Shown here one piece after another: positions 20,260 to 31,383 of a stretch of DNA of 64,000 nucleotides. The stretch comes from Azohydromonas lata NBRC 102462 (GTDB lineage: Bacteria; Pseudomonadota; Gammaproteobacteria; Burkholderiales; Burkholderiaceae_C), in the NCBI RefSeq assembly GCF_001571085.1, contig NZ_BCTC01000019.1:1-64000 (forward strand), written 5' to 3'. Made by a program: the position numbers and the translations under genes. Numbering within the stretch: position 1 is the first letter of the stretch; every line of letters begins with the position of its first letter. The notes beneath the pieces were generated by a model. That model saw only the letters and a list, made by a program, of their open reading frames with translations, made no database searches and had not been told where the DNA came from.

Positions 20260-21707
20260 CGGCGGCCACCGGCCCAAACGGCAAGGACGCCGCCGTGCAC
20301 GCCGCGCGGCTGTCGCTGCGCGCGCGGCTGCTGCTGGGCATCCTGGTGCCGGTGCTGGCGCTGGTGAGCTTCAACGCCTGGAGCCTGTACCGCCAGGCGC
20401 TGCGCGCGGCCGACCTGGCCTACGACCGCACGCTGCTGGCCTCGGCGAAATCCATTGGCGAGATGCTTTTCCTCACGCGCGACGGCGGGAAGGTGCGGCT
20501 GCATGCGACCGTGCCCTACGCGGCGCTGGAGGCCTTCGAGGCCGACAACCGCAGCCGCCTCTTCTACCGCGTCAACGGCTTCAACGGCGAGCTGCTGTCG
20601 GGCTTCGAAGACTTGCCCCGCTGGCAGGGGCGCATTCCCGACCGCCCGGCCTACGCGGCCCTCGTGGACTTCTACGACGGCACCTACCAGGGCATGCCCG
20701 TGCGCATGGCCGTGCTGCTGCAGCCGGTGGCTTCCGACCTGGGCCAGGGCATGGCGACCATCCAGGTGGCCGAGACGCTGGAGCTGCGCCGCTCGCTGGC
20801 GCGCGAGATGCTGCTGGATGCGCTGTGGCGCCAGGGGCTGCTGGTGGTGGTGATTGCGCTGGTGGTGGTGTGGGTGGTGCAGCGCGCCACGGCGCCGGTG
20901 CGCCGCATCAGCGAGGAGGTGGCCGCGCGCGACGAAGCGGCGCTGTCGCCCATCCATGCGCCGGACGCGCCCCGCGAGCTGCAGCCGCTGATCGCCGCCA
21001 CCAACGCCGTGATGGCGCGGCTGGCGCAGGCGGCGGCGCAACAAAAGCGCTTCGTGCGCGACGCCTCGCACCAGTTGCGCACGCCGCTGGCGGTGCTCAA
21101 GGTGCAGGTGCAGTCGGCGCTGCGCGGCGACGTGGCGCCGCAGGAAGGGCTGCAGGAGATCAACACCACGGTGGACCGTGCGAATCAACTCGTGAACCAG
21201 ATGCTGGCCCTGGCCAAGGTCGAGCAGTTGCGCCGCCAGCAGGACGCGCCGGTGAGCGATTGGGCCGCCATCGTCCACGCGCTGGCGCTGGAGCTCTCGG
21301 CGCTGATCGCGCAGCGCAACCTGGACTTCGAGCTGGACCTGCAGGACGGCCCTGCCCTCGTGCACGCCCACGAATGGTCGCTGCGCGAGCTCACCCGCAA
21401 TTTGCTGCACAACGCCATACGCCACACGCGGGCGCTGCTGCTGGTGCGGCTGCAGCACATCGACGGGCAGGCCGTGCTCACCATCCGCGACGACGGGCCG
21501 GGCCTGGCGCCGCAGGTGCGCCGCCATCTGTTCGAGCCCTTCGCCTCCGGCAGCCCGGGCGGCTCCGGCCTTGGGCTTGCGATTTGCCACGAAATCGCCA
21601 TGTCGCTGGGTGGCCGCATCGAGCTGCTGGACCGGGGCGCGGGCGACCGCACCGAAGGCCTGGACGCCGTGGTGCGCCTGGCACTGTCCGACAATCGCGC
21701 CCAATGA
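20256..21707 (+). CDS. tctE: Sensor histidine kinase, TctE-like
   Basis: Membrane histidine kinase (483 aa). The start is GTG 20256, which overlaps the tctD stop (GTGA). An N-terminal membrane segment (LLLGILVPVLALVSFNAWSL) and a second at about residues 190-210 flank a periplasmic sensor domain of the 2CSK-N type. The dimerisation/phospho-acceptor box is VRDASHQLRTPLAVLKVQ. The ATPase has the N-box NLLHNAIRHT, G1 DDGPGLAP and G2 GSGLGLAI. It is expected to sense external carboxylates and phosphorylate TctD. Its stop overlaps the hslR start. Confidence 0.93.
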   Translation: MTAATGPNGKDAAVHAARLSLRARLLLGILVPVLALVSFNAWSLYRQALRAADLAYDRTLLASAKSIGEMLFLTRDGGKVRLHATVPYAALEAFEADNRSRLFYRVNGFNGELLSGFEDLPRWQGRIPDRPAYAALVDFYDGTYQGMPVRMAVLLQPVASDLGQGMATIQVAETLELRRSLAREMLLDALWRQGLLVVVIALVVVWVVQRATAPVRRISEEVAARDEAALSPIHAPDAPRELQPLIAATNAVMARLAQAAAQQKRFVRDASHQLRTPLAVLKVQVQSALRGDVAPQEGLQEINTTVDRANQLVNQMLALAKVEQLRRQQDAPVSDWAAIVHALALELSALIAQRNLDFELDLQDGPALVHAHEWSLRELTRNLLHNAIRHTRALLLVRLQHIDGQAVLTIRDDGPGLAPQVRRHLFEPFASGSPGGSGLGLAICHEIAMSLGGRIELLDRGAGDRTEGLDAVVRLALSDNRAQ

Positions 21708-22141
21708 TCGAACTACCTCTTCAGGAACGCGTCCGGCTGGACAAGTGGCTGTGGGCAGCCCGCTTCTTCAAGACACGCGGGCTGGCGTCCGAGGAAATCG
21801 GCAAGAACCGCATCAGCGTCAACGGCCAGGTGGCCAAGGCCTCGCGCGAATTGAAAGCCGGCGACCGCGTCTCCTGGCGCCAGCAAGGCGTGCTGCGCGA
21901 AGTGGAGGTGCGCGCCCTCAGCGAGGTGCGCGGCCCCGCGCCGCTGGCGCAGGCGCTGTACGCCGAAACCCCGGAAAGCCTGGAGGCCCGCCGCGTCGCC
22001 GCCGAGCAGCGGCGCCAGGGCATTGAGCCGGCGCAAAGCATCGTCAACGGCCGGCCCACCAAGCGCGACCGGCGCGACATCGAGCGCGAGCAGCGCCAGC
22101 GCGTCGGATGGGACCGCTGGAGCGCCAAGCTCAGGGATTGA
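21704..22141 (+). CDS. hslR: Heat shock protein 15, S4-domain ribosome-recycling protein
   Basis: RNA-binding protein (145 aa) of the Hsp15 family, which in E. coli binds free 50S subunits that carry a stalled peptidyl-tRNA. The S4 fold is at the N-terminus (RLDKWLWAARFFKTRGLASE, then ISVNGQVAKASRELKAGDRV). The basic C-terminal tail (RPTKRDRRDIEREQRQ) is characteristic. The ATG at 21704 overlaps the tctE stop by ATGA, so it appears to be translated from the tctDE message, yet it sits directly before grpE-dnaK-dnaJ. Confidence 0.92.
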   Translation: MIELPLQERVRLDKWLWAARFFKTRGLASEEIGKNRISVNGQVAKASRELKAGDRVSWRQQGVLREVEVRALSEVRGPAPLAQALYAETPESLEARRVAAEQRRQGIEPAQSIVNGRPTKRDRRDIEREQRQRVGWDRWSAKLRD

Positions 22142-22190
22142 AGGCAGCCCGCCCGTTCTGAACCGGCCGCATCTTTTTTGCATTGACCCT

Positions 22191-22218
22191 CTTGAAGCCC
22201 GGGAGATCGTCCCCAGGT
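22191..22218 (+). promoter_or_regulatory. Sigma-32 (heat shock) promoter for grpE
   Basis: CTTGAAGC (22191-22198), a 12-base spacer, then CCCCAGGT (22211-22218), against the sigma-32 consensus CTTGAAA and CCCCATNT. The predicted start falls about 20 bases before the grpE ATG. The same layout occurs before dnaK. Confidence 0.7.
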
Positions 22219-22245
22219 GTCGAGGCGTTGGAGTGACACACACCC

Positions 22246-22827
22246 ATGAACCAGACCGACAACACCACGACCCCCGACGCGGCCCACGTGCCGCCGGCCG
22301 CCGACCACACCACCGCCGCTGACGCCGGCTCGGCCCCCAACGGCGCCGCCGAGGCGCAGGGCGCAGCCCCCTCGCTGGAGCAGCGCCTGAGCGAGCTGGA
22401 AGCGCGCCACGCCGAGGTGTCCGAGGCCTACCTGCGTGCCAAGGCCGAGACCGAAAACGTGCGCCGCCGCTCCGAGGAGGAGATGGCCAAGGCGCGCAAG
22501 TTCGCCGTCGAGTCCTTCGCGGAGAGCCTGCTGCCCGTCAAGGACAGCCTGGAAGCGGCCGTCGCCAACCCCGGCGCAAACACCGCGCAGGTGCTCGAAG
22601 GCGTGCAGGCCACGCTGCGCCAGCTCAGCCAGGCCCTGGAGCGCAACAAGGTGGTGGAAGTGGCCCCGCCCGCGGGCACGCGCTTCGACCCCCACCAGCA
22701 CCAGGCCATCAGCATGATTCCCGCCGAGCAGGAGCCCAACACCGTGGTGACCGTGCTGCAAAAGGGCTACCTGATCGCCGAGCGCGTGCTGCGCCCGGCC
22801 CTGGTGACGGTGGCCGCCCCCAAGTGA
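22246..22827 (+). CDS. grpE: Nucleotide exchange factor GrpE
   Basis: Releases ADP from DnaK and acts as the thermosensor of the chaperone cycle. 193 aa, normal length. The N-terminal 45 residues are disordered and Ala/Asp-rich. A long dimerising coiled coil follows ([20 protein letters not shown], then [15 protein letters not shown]). The C-terminal beta-domain ends with [17 protein letters not shown]. The gene is separated from dnaK by 91 bases that hold a second heat-shock promoter. Confidence 0.97.
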   Translation: MNQTDNTTTPDAAHVPPAADHTTAADAGSAPNGAAEAQGAAPSLEQRLSELEARHAEVSEAYLRAKAETENVRRRSEEEMAKARKFAVESFAESLLPVKDSLEAAVANPGANTAQVLEGVQATLRQLSQALERNKVVEVAPPAGTRFDPHQHQAISMIPAEQEPNTVVTVLQKGYLIAERVLRPALVTVAAPK

Positions 22828-22848
22828 AAACCAAGGCGGCGGCGCGGA

Positions 22849-22876
22849 CTTGAAAGTTCCGTGCCTGGCCGCACTT
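22849..22876 (+). promoter_or_regulatory. Sigma-32 (heat shock) promoter for dnaK
   Basis: CTTGAAAG (22849-22856), a 12-base spacer, then CCGCACTT (22869-22876), six of eight matches to the -10 consensus CCCCATNT. The spacing equals that at grpE. No CIRCE-type inverted repeat is present, which argues for sigma-32 rather than HrcA control here. Confidence 0.65.
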
Positions 22877-22918
22877 CCCAGAACAACCAGACATCCTCCC
22901 TGAGATCAGGAGCAAAAC

Positions 22919-24880
<1,962 letters not shown>

Positions 24881-24913
24881 CGCGCCGCTAAAGCCTGACT
24901 GACTTCTGAAACA

Positions 24914-24951
24914 CCCCCGTGTGGGCTTTGAGGCGCACACGGGGGCTTTTT
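24914..24951 (+). terminator. Terminator or attenuator between dnaK and dnaJ
   Basis: CCCCCGTGTG (24914-24923) pairs with CACACGGGGG (24936-24945) over a 12-nt loop, followed by TTTTT (24947-24951). It probably lowers dnaJ expression relative to dnaK, because no separate heat-shock promoter is visible in the 20 bases before dnaJ. Confidence 0.8.
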
Positions 24952-24970
24952 GCATAGAGCATCCATTGCC

Positions 24971-26125
24971 ATGGCAAAGCGTGATTACTACGAGGTCCTT
25001 GGACTGGCCAAGAACGCCAGCGAAGAGGACATCAAGAAGGCCTACCGCAAGCTGGCCATGAAATACCACCCTGACCGCAATCAGGGTGACGATGCCAAGA
25101 AGGCCGAGGAGAAGTTCAAGGAGGCCAAGGAGGCCTACGAGATGCTCTCCGACGGGCAAAAGCGCGCCGCCTACGACCAGTACGGCCACGCGGGCGTGGA
25201 CCCCAACATGGGCGCGGGGCGTGGTCCGGGGCCGGAAGGCTTCGGCGGCTTCGCGGAAGCCTTCGGCGACATCTTCGGCGACCTCTTCGGCCAGGGCGGC
25301 GGAGCCGCTGGCGGCCGGCGCGGCCCCGGCGGCCAGCAGGTCTACCGCGGCGGCGATCTCAGCTACACCATGGAGATCACGCTGGAGGAGGCGGCCAACG
25401 GCAAGGAAACGCAGATCCGCATCCCGAGCTGGGAGACCTGCGAAACCTGCCACGGCAACGGCGCCAAGCCCGGCACCTCGCCCAAGCCCTGCCCTTCGTG
25501 CGGCGGCTCCGGCACGGTGCACCTGCGCCAGGGCTTCTTCAGCATCCAGCAGACCTGCCCGCACTGCCACGGCACGGGCCGCATCATTCCCGAGCCCTGC
25601 CCAACGTGCTCCGGCGCGGGCAAGCTGCGCAAGCAAAAGACGCTGGAGGTGAAGATCCCCGCCGGCATCAACGAGGGCATGCGCATCCGCTCGGCCGGCA
25701 ACGGCGAGCCCGGCACCAACGGCGGCCCGCCGGGGGATCTCTACATCGAGATCCGCATCAAGCAGCACGAGATCTTCGAGCGCGACGGCGACGACCTGCA
25801 TTGCACCGTGCCCGTGGGCATGACGCTGGCCGCCCTGGGCGGCGCGGTGGAAGTGCCCACGTTGGGCGGCAAGGCCGAGATCGAGCTGCCCGAGGGCACC
25901 CAGCACGGCAAGACGTTCAGGCTGCGTGGCAAGGGCATCAAGGGCCTGCGCTCCAGCTACCCGGGCGACCTCTACTGCCACGTCGCGGTGGAGACGCCCG
26001 TCAAGCTCACCGAGCACCAGCGCAAGCTGCTCAAGGAGCTGGACGAGTCCTTCCGCAAGTCCGGCGACCGCCACTCGCCCAACGCCAAGAGCTTTACCGA
26101 CCGCATCAAGGACCTCTTCAAGTAG
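24971..26125 (+). CDS. dnaJ: Chaperone DnaJ (Hsp40)
   Basis: Class I J-protein (384 aa) that delivers substrates to DnaK and stimulates its ATPase. The order is J-domain with the HPD motif (MKYHPDRNQ), Gly/Phe-rich linker ([20 protein letters not shown]), a zinc domain with all four repeats ([32 protein letters not shown]), then the C-terminal substrate-binding domains ([12 protein letters not shown]). The start at ATG 24971 gives the standard [11 protein letters not shown]. An in-frame extension to 24950 is unlikely. Confidence 0.98.
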   Translation: MAKRDYYEVLGLAKNASEEDIKKAYRKLAMKYHPDRNQGDDAKKAEEKFKEAKEAYEMLSDGQKRAAYDQYGHAGVDPNMGAGRGPGPEGFGGFAEAFGDIFGDLFGQGGGAAGGRRGPGGQQVYRGGDLSYTMEITLEEAANGKETQIRIPSWETCETCHGNGAKPGTSPKPCPSCGGSGTVHLRQGFFSIQQTCPHCHGTGRIIPEPCPTCSGAGKLRKQKTLEVKIPAGINEGMRIRSAGNGEPGTNGGPPGDLYIEIRIKQHEIFERDGDDLHCTVPVGMTLAALGGAVEVPTLGGKAEIELPEGTQHGKTFRLRGKGIKGLRSSYPGDLYCHVAVETPVKLTEHQRKLLKELDESFRKSGDRHSPNAKSFTDRIKDLFK

Positions 26126-26197
26126 GCCGCGCGGGCGCTCCGGGTCCGATAGGCAGTCGAGCGGACCCGGGTCGCCGGGCGACGCTCGCCACAAGGC

Positions 26198-26235
26198 AAA
26201 AAGCCCCGCGGCTGCACAGGCCGCGGGGCTTTTTT
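26198..26235. terminator. Bidirectional terminator between dnaJ and the sulfatase-like gene
   Basis: AAAAGCCCCGCGG (26199-26211) pairs with CCGCGGGGCTTTT (26221-26233) over a 9-nt loop, with an A-run on one side and a T-run on the other. It serves both convergent genes. Confidence 0.88.
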
Positions 26236-26260
26236 GTGCGCGTGGCGCGCCGGCCGGTCC

Positions 26261-28201
26261 TCAGTGCAACGGCATGGCCGACAGGCGCAGCTCGCCCTTC
26301 CTGTAGGCCTTGGCGGGCACCTGGTAGTAGGCGATGGCCTCGTCGCGCAGGCGGCGGCTGAGCGCGTCGTCCTGGGCGATCTCCTGGCCGGACTCGGCAT
26401 CGACCACGCGCGAGCGCGCGCCGGGCTTGAGCTCGACCACGCGCCCCTCCTCGTACAGGCCCACCGTCTGGTAGTTGGCCAGCAGCGCGCGCTGGTGCGT
26501 CTGGCCCTCGCGCAGGATGTCCTGGCCGAAGAAGCGGCTGTGGTAGCTGAAATTCAGCAGGCCCAGCAGCGTGGGCGCCACGTCGATCTGCGAGGCGATG
26601 CTCTCCACCCGCCCCGGCGCGACGTGCTTGGGCGCGTAGATCACCATGGGGATGTGGTAGTTGTCCGGCGGCAGCTCCTGGCGGCCGCGGCCGTTGTGGG
26701 TGTGGTCGGCCACGATGACGAAGACGGTGTCGTCGAACCAGGGCTTTTGCCTGGCGCGCTCGATGAAGTCGCCAATGGCCCAGTCGGTGTACTTCACGCC
26801 GCCCTCGCGCCCGGTCTTGGACGGGATGTCGATGCGCCCGGCCGTGTAGGTGTAGGGCCGGTGGTTGGACGTCGTCATGACGTGGGCAAAGAAAGGCTTC
26901 TTGGCGGCGGCGCGGGCATCGAGCTCGCGCAGGGTGAGGCTGAAGAGGTCCTCGTCGGCCACGCCCCAGATGTTCTCGAAGTGGATCTCGTCGGCCTTGA
27001 GCGCCGTGCGGTCGATGACGGTGTAGCCGTTGCCCCCGAAAAAGGCATTCATGTTGTCGAAGTAGCCGTAGCCGCCGTAGATGTAGAGCGGCTCGTAGCC
27101 CTTGCTCTTGAACACCTCGCCCACGGTGAAGAGGTCGCCGTTGTCCGGGCGCTTGACGATGGAGTGGCCCGGCGTGGGCGGCACGCTCAGCGACAGCGCC
27201 TCCAGCCCGCGCACCGTGCGCGTGCCCGTGGCGTAGAGCCGCGTGAAGAGCAGCCCGTCCTTGGCCAGGCGGTCCAGGTGCGGCGTGAGGCCCTCCTGGT
27301 TGCCGAAGCTGCCCAGGAAGCTGGCCGAGAGGCTTTCCACCGACACCAGCACCACGTTGAGCCGCTTCTCCGGCCCCTGGTGCTCCACGTCACGGTCAAA
27401 CGGGTTGGCGGCCGACGGGCTGCCCAACGTGCGCGACAGCGTGGCGGCGGCCTGCGCGTCCGGCACGGTGCTGTAGAAGCGCTCGTAGTCGATCTCGTTG
27501 TGCCAGAAGGCGTGCCAGAAGTCGAAGTAGCCGTTGCCCGCCAGCTCGTTGGCTTGGGCGTCTTCGCTGAACTCCTTGTAGCGCGCGTCCAGGCTGACGT
27601 AGGCCAGCACCGGAGCGGCAGCCAGCGCCAGGGCGGCCACGGCGCGGCGGCGCCAGGACAGGGCGAAGTCGCTCCACAATTGCGGCCGGCTCAGCCGGCG
27701 CACCAGCAGCACCCACAGCGTCAGCGCCACCGCGCCCACGGCCGAGAGCAGCAGCGGCATGTTGTAGGACTCGCGGATGTTGCCCAGCACCTCGTTGGTG
27801 TAGACGAGGTAGTCCACCGCGATGAAGTTGAAGCGCGAGGCGAACTCGTTCCAGAAGGTGAATTCCGACGCGGCGACGAACACCGCCAGCACGCACAGCG
27901 GCAGCAGCAACGCCAGCAGCGTCCAGCGCAGCCCGCGCGTGCGCCGTGCCGGCCAGGCCAGCAGCAGCCAGCCCAGCGGCGGCAGGAAGAAGGTGGCCAC
28001 CCCCAGGTCGAACAAGGCGCCTATGCCCAGGATGGGCAGCAGCCGCCACGGCAGCACCAGCGACCACTGGCCGTTGAAAGCCAGCAGGCCCAGCCGCACC
28101 AGGGCGTTGAAGAGCACGAAGCCCAGCACCAGCGGCACCAGGGGTTTCAAGCGCTGAGGAAACCACCGAGTCAGGCCGGCGCCCGCGAAAGCATTGGACA
28201 T
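26261..28201 (-). CDS. LTA synthase/sulfatase-family membrane enzyme
   Basis: A 646-aa inner-membrane protein with about five N-terminal membrane spans and a periplasmic alkaline-phosphatase-fold domain of the lipoteichoic-acid-synthase/sulfatase family. Visible are the metal-site stretch NVVLVSVESLSASFLG, the catalytic Thr region YATGTRTVRGLEALSLS, and FVIVADHTHNG near the C-terminal metal site. Gram-negative members transfer phosphoglycerol or similar groups to periplasmic glucans or lipids, or act as phosphodiesterases; which of these applies cannot be told here. The start at ATG 28201 is chosen; an upstream in-frame reading to 28363 is Pro/Arg-rich and overlaps the promoter area. It is divergent from an EptA-like gene. 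Confidence 0.85.
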   Translation of the reverse strand: MSNAFAGAGLTRWFPQRLKPLVPLVLGFVLFNALVRLGLLAFNGQWSLVLPWRLLPILGIGALFDLGVATFFLPPLGWLLLAWPARRTRGLRWTLLALLLPLCVLAVFVAASEFTFWNEFASRFNFIAVDYLVYTNEVLGNIRESYNMPLLLSAVGAVALTLWVLLVRRLSRPQLWSDFALSWRRRAVAALALAAAPVLAYVSLDARYKEFSEDAQANELAGNGYFDFWHAFWHNEIDYERFYSTVPDAQAAATLSRTLGSPSAANPFDRDVEHQGPEKRLNVVLVSVESLSASFLGSFGNQEGLTPHLDRLAKDGLLFTRLYATGTRTVRGLEALSLSVPPTPGHSIVKRPDNGDLFTVGEVFKSKGYEPLYIYGGYGYFDNMNAFFGGNGYTVIDRTALKADEIHFENIWGVADEDLFSLTLRELDARAAAKKPFFAHVMTTSNHRPYTYTAGRIDIPSKTGREGGVKYTDWAIGDFIERARQKPWFDDTVFVIVADHTHNGRGRQELPPDNYHIPMVIYAPKHVAPGRVESIASQIDVAPTLLGLLNFSYHSRFFGQDILREGQTHQRALLANYQTVGLYEEGRVVELKPGARSRVVDAESGQEIAQDDALSRRLRDEAIAYYQVPAKAYRKGELRLSAMPLH

Positions 28202-28372
28202 GGGTACTGCAGGGCCCCGCGCTGGAGCCGGCTGGAAAAGAAAAGGCCAGGCGAATGCCGGGCCGGGCGCAGTGTGGCGGCGGTGTCTGAAGAGCTTCTT
28301 AACACCCCGCGCACACGGTCTGGCGGGGCTTGCCGGGGGACGGCTTGTGCCGCTCGCCGACAATCACGGCCG

Positions 28373-30061
28373 ATGAGAAAAGGATTGTCATTTCCAGGCG
28401 GTACCGCAGCGCCCAACGGCGCGTGGACGCCGCAGGCTCTCGTGATCTTGTGCGCACTGTGGTGCGCAGGGCCGGGCAACTGGCCGCTGTGGCGGCAGCT
28501 CATGTCGCTGCCGGAGCTGCAGGGCGGTCGGCTCCCGCTGCTGGCTTCGTGCATGGGCTTGGGCATCGCCGGGGTGCTGGCCGCACTGCTGGCGCCGCTG
28601 GCGTGGCCGCGGCTGGTCAAGCCGCTGTTGAGCTTCGCGCTGCTGTGCACCGCGGGGGCGGCGCACTTCATGGGCAGCTACGGCGTGGTGCTGGACACGA
28701 CCATGATGGTCAACGTGCTGCAGACCGACGCGCGCGAGGTGCGCGACCTGCTGGGCCTGCCGCTGCTCTTGAGTTTCACGTTCCTGGCGCTGCTGCCGAT
28801 GCTGTGGCTGTGGCGGCGCCCGCTGGCCCGCCCGGGGCTGTGGCGCGGTTTAACCCGCAACGTGGCGATGTTCGTGGGTGGGCTGGCGGTGGCGGCGGGC
28901 CTGATCTACGCGACCTTCGCCGACTTCTCCTCGCTCATGCGCAACCACACCACGCTGCGCTACATGATCAGCCCCATCAACGGCTGGTACTCGTTCACGC
29001 GCGCCCTGGTGGACGAGCGCTCCACCCGCCGCGACGAACCGCCCGCCCCCGCCGGCCGCGATGCCGCGCTCGCCGCCCGCCGCGCCGGCACGCCGCCGCC
29101 GCTGCTGGTGCTGGTGGTGGGCGAAACGGCGCGCGCCGACCACTTCTCGCTCAACGGCTACGGCCGGCCGACCAACCCGGGCCTGTCCAAGCTGCCGGTG
29201 GTGAGCTTTACCGACGTGACGTCCTGCGGCACCAGCACGGCCGCTTCGCTGCCGTGCATGTTTTCGCTGCTGGGCCGCGAGGGCTTTCAGTCGCTGAAGC
29301 AACCGCAGGAAAACCTGCTGGACGTGCTGCAGCACGCCGGGCTGGCCGTGCTGTGGCTGGACAACCAGTCCGGCTGCAAGGGCTTGTGCAATCGTGTGCA
29401 CAACGCCATGGCCAGCGATCTGCCTGTCGGCGCGCCGCCCCTGCCGTCGCAACTTTGCAAGGCCGACGGCGAGTGCCTGGACATGGCGCTGCTGCACGGC
29501 CTGGACGAGCGCCTGGCGCAATTGCCTGCCGACCAGCGTGAGCGCGGCGTCGTGCTGGTGCTGCACCAGATGGGCAGCCACGGCCCGGCCTACTTCCTGC
29601 GCTCGCCGCCAAATGCGAAACCCTTCCAGCCGGAGTGCACCAACACCGCGCTGCAGCACTGCGACCCGCAGGCGCTGGTGAACGCCTACGACAACTCCAT
29701 CGCCTACACCGACCAGGTGCTCACGGCGCTGACGGGCTGGCTGCAGCAGCGCACCCAGGCCTGGACGCCGGGGCTGCTGTACGTGTCCGACCACGGCGAG
29801 TCCTTGGGCGAGAACAACCTGTACCTGCACGGCCTGCCCTACGGCATGGCGCCGCGCGCCCAAAAGCACGTGCCCATGGTCGCCTGGTGGCCACGGGCCA
29901 CCGAAGCCGCCACGGGCCTGAGCCTGGATTGCCTGCGCCAGCGGCGCGACGAGGCGCTGTCGCACGACCACCTCTCCCACAGCGTGCTGGGCTGGATGCA
30001 GGTGCAAACCAGCGCCTACCGCCCCGAGCTGGACATTTTCAAAAGCTGCCGCAAGCCCTGA
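28373..30061 (+). CDS. eptA: EptA-like phosphoethanolamine--lipid A transferase
   Basis: A 562-aa inner-membrane enzyme with five N-terminal membrane segments and a periplasmic catalytic domain that moves phosphoethanolamine from phosphatidylethanolamine to lipid A phosphates. The catalytic domain shows LVVGETARADHFSLNGYGR (metal-binding Glu), the nucleophile Thr in FTDVTSCGTSTAASLPCMFS, LHQMGSHGPAYFLR, and YVSDHGESLGENNLYLHGLP. Paired Cys residues match the disulfide pattern of EptA/MCR enzymes. Members of this family reduce polymyxin binding, but chromosomal homologues need induction and their effect varies. The start at ATG 28373 gives a Lys/Arg n-region before the first membrane segment. 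No PmrAB-like regulator adjoins it. Confidence 0.9.
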   Translation: MRKGLSFPGGTAAPNGAWTPQALVILCALWCAGPGNWPLWRQLMSLPELQGGRLPLLASCMGLGIAGVLAALLAPLAWPRLVKPLLSFALLCTAGAAHFMGSYGVVLDTTMMVNVLQTDAREVRDLLGLPLLLSFTFLALLPMLWLWRRPLARPGLWRGLTRNVAMFVGGLAVAAGLIYATFADFSSLMRNHTTLRYMISPINGWYSFTRALVDERSTRRDEPPAPAGRDAALAARRAGTPPPLLVLVVGETARADHFSLNGYGRPTNPGLSKLPVVSFTDVTSCGTSTAASLPCMFSLLGREGFQSLKQPQENLLDVLQHAGLAVLWLDNQSGCKGLCNRVHNAMASDLPVGAPPLPSQLCKADGECLDMALLHGLDERLAQLPADQRERGVVLVLHQMGSHGPAYFLRSPPNAKPFQPECTNTALQHCDPQALVNAYDNSIAYTDQVLTALTGWLQQRTQAWTPGLLYVSDHGESLGENNLYLHGLPYGMAPRAQKHVPMVAWWPRATEAATGLSLDCLRQRRDEALSHDHLSHSVLGWMQVQTSAYRPELDIFKSCRKP

Positions 30062-30074
30062 ACTTTGCGGCGGG

Positions 30075-30094
30075 GCGGGCTTTGCAAGGCCCGC
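30075..30094 (+). terminator. Probable eptA terminator
   Basis: GCGGGC (30075-30080) pairs with GCCCGC (30089-30094) over an 8-nt loop, followed by TTTGG. It sits 13 bases after the eptA stop. The short T-run makes it a moderate candidate. Confidence 0.5.
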
Positions 30095-30176
30095 TTTGGA
30101 TCGGGTGAATCCCTGCCGCACCCTGGCTGGGCCAGCGCTGAAAAGCGCCGCCCTCGCCGCCGCCGGCGGTGTCCGG

Positions 30177-31382
30177 TCAGAACAGCTCGCCCTGCACGCC
30201 CGCCGCCGGCACCGACACGCCAGCGGCCTGGGCCGCCGGCCGGGGTGCAGCAGGCGCCGCAGCGCCGCAAGCGACGGGCACGGGCCGCTGGAACTGCGAC
30301 AAATCCAGCGCCAGCGGCTGCAGGTTGAGGCCCAGGCGGGCGCAGGCCTTGTGCAGGCGCTGCGACAGCAGCTCGCCCCAGACGCCCTGCCCGCGCATGC
30401 GGTGGCCGAAGCGCGAGTCGTTCTCGCGCCCGCCGCGCAGCTCGCGCATGCGCGCCATCACGTGCGCCGCGCGCTGCGGGAAATGCTGGTGCAGCCATTG
30501 CTGGAACAGCGGGTTCACCTCCCAGGGCAGGCGCAGCGCGATGCTGAAGGCACGGCTGGCGCCGGCGTCGCGCGCGGCCTCCAGGATGCGCTCCAGCTCC
30601 GGCTCGTTGAGCAGCGGGATCAGCGGCGAGACGCTCACGCCCACCGGCACGCCCGCGCGCGCCAGCGTTTCCATCGTCCGCAGCCGGCGTGCCGGCGCCG
30701 TGGCGCGGGGCTCCATCAGCCGCGCCAGCTTCGCGTCCAGCGTGGTGATGGAGACGTAGACGGCAGCCAGCCGCTGCGCGGCCATGGGGGCGATGAGATC
30801 CAGGTCACGCTCTATGCCGGAGGACTTGGTGACGATGCTGAAGGCGTGCCGGTGCTCGGCCAGCACTTCGATCAGGCCGCGCGTGATGCGCAACTGGCGC
30901 TCGGCCGGCTGGTAGGCGTCGGTGGCCGAGCCCAGGCTCAGGAGCGACGGTTCGTAGCTTGGGCTGGCGAAGGCCTCGCGCAGCTTTTGCGCCGCGTTGG
31001 TCTTGGCGACGATGCGCGTTTCGAAGTCCAACCCCGGCGAGAGGTCCAGGTAGCTGTGCGTGGGCCGCGCGAAGCAGTAGATGCAGCCGTGCTCGCAGCC
31101 CCGGTAAGGGTTGATGGACAGGTCGAAGGGGATGTCCGGCGAGTCGTTGCCCGCCAGGATGCTGCGCGCCGATTGCTCGATGATTTGCGTGCGCGGCGCG
31201 GCGCGCTCCTGCAGCGCGGCCTGCGCCAGCGTCCCCCAGCCATCGTCGAAACCCTCGCGGTCCACCGCCTCGAAGCGCGAGGCGATGTTGCGCGACGCGC
31301 CTCTGCCCTTGAAGGGCACGAAGTGCACGGGAGCGACGCCAGGGGCGTGCGCGGCGGCGTCAGGCGGTCGAGCGGTACGCAT
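30177..31382 (-). CDS. PA0069-family radical SAM protein
   Basis: A 401-aa radical S-adenosylmethionine enzyme of the PA0069/SplB-like family with the [4Fe-4S] motif CEHGCIYCFARPTHSYLDL near residue 94. The conserved N-terminal FKGRGASRN and the downstream VTKSSGIERDLDLIAPMA are typical. The reaction is unknown; relatives resemble spore photoproduct lyase, and Pseudomonas PA0069 is, to my recollection, in the LexA regulon. Here a near-perfect SOS box lies only two bases before the ATG at 31382, so the mRNA may be leaderless or the true start may be an internal GTG (31337, 31328 or 31319, before the conserved block). It is monocistronic between eptA and dnaB. Confidence 0.88.
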   Translation of the reverse strand: MRTARPPDAAAHAPGVAPVHFVPFKGRGASRNIASRFEAVDREGFDDGWGTLAQAALQERAAPRTQIIEQSARSILAGNDSPDIPFDLSINPYRGCEHGCIYCFARPTHSYLDLSPGLDFETRIVAKTNAAQKLREAFASPSYEPSLLSLGSATDAYQPAERQLRITRGLIEVLAEHRHAFSIVTKSSGIERDLDLIAPMAAQRLAAVYVSITTLDAKLARLMEPRATAPARRLRTMETLARAGVPVGVSVSPLIPLLNEPELERILEAARDAGASRAFSIALRLPWEVNPLFQQWLHQHFPQRAAHVMARMRELRGGRENDSRFGHRMRGQGVWGELLSQRLHKACARLGLNLQPLALDLSQFQRPVPVACGAAAPAAPRPAAQAAGVSVPAAGVQGELF

Positions 31383-31383
31383 A

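Noticed and set aside
26234-28372. Upstream extension of the eptA frame by some 700 codons
   Set aside because: It runs antisense through the sulfatase-like gene and is His/Arg/Gln-rich; ATG 28373 gives a proper membrane-protein start.
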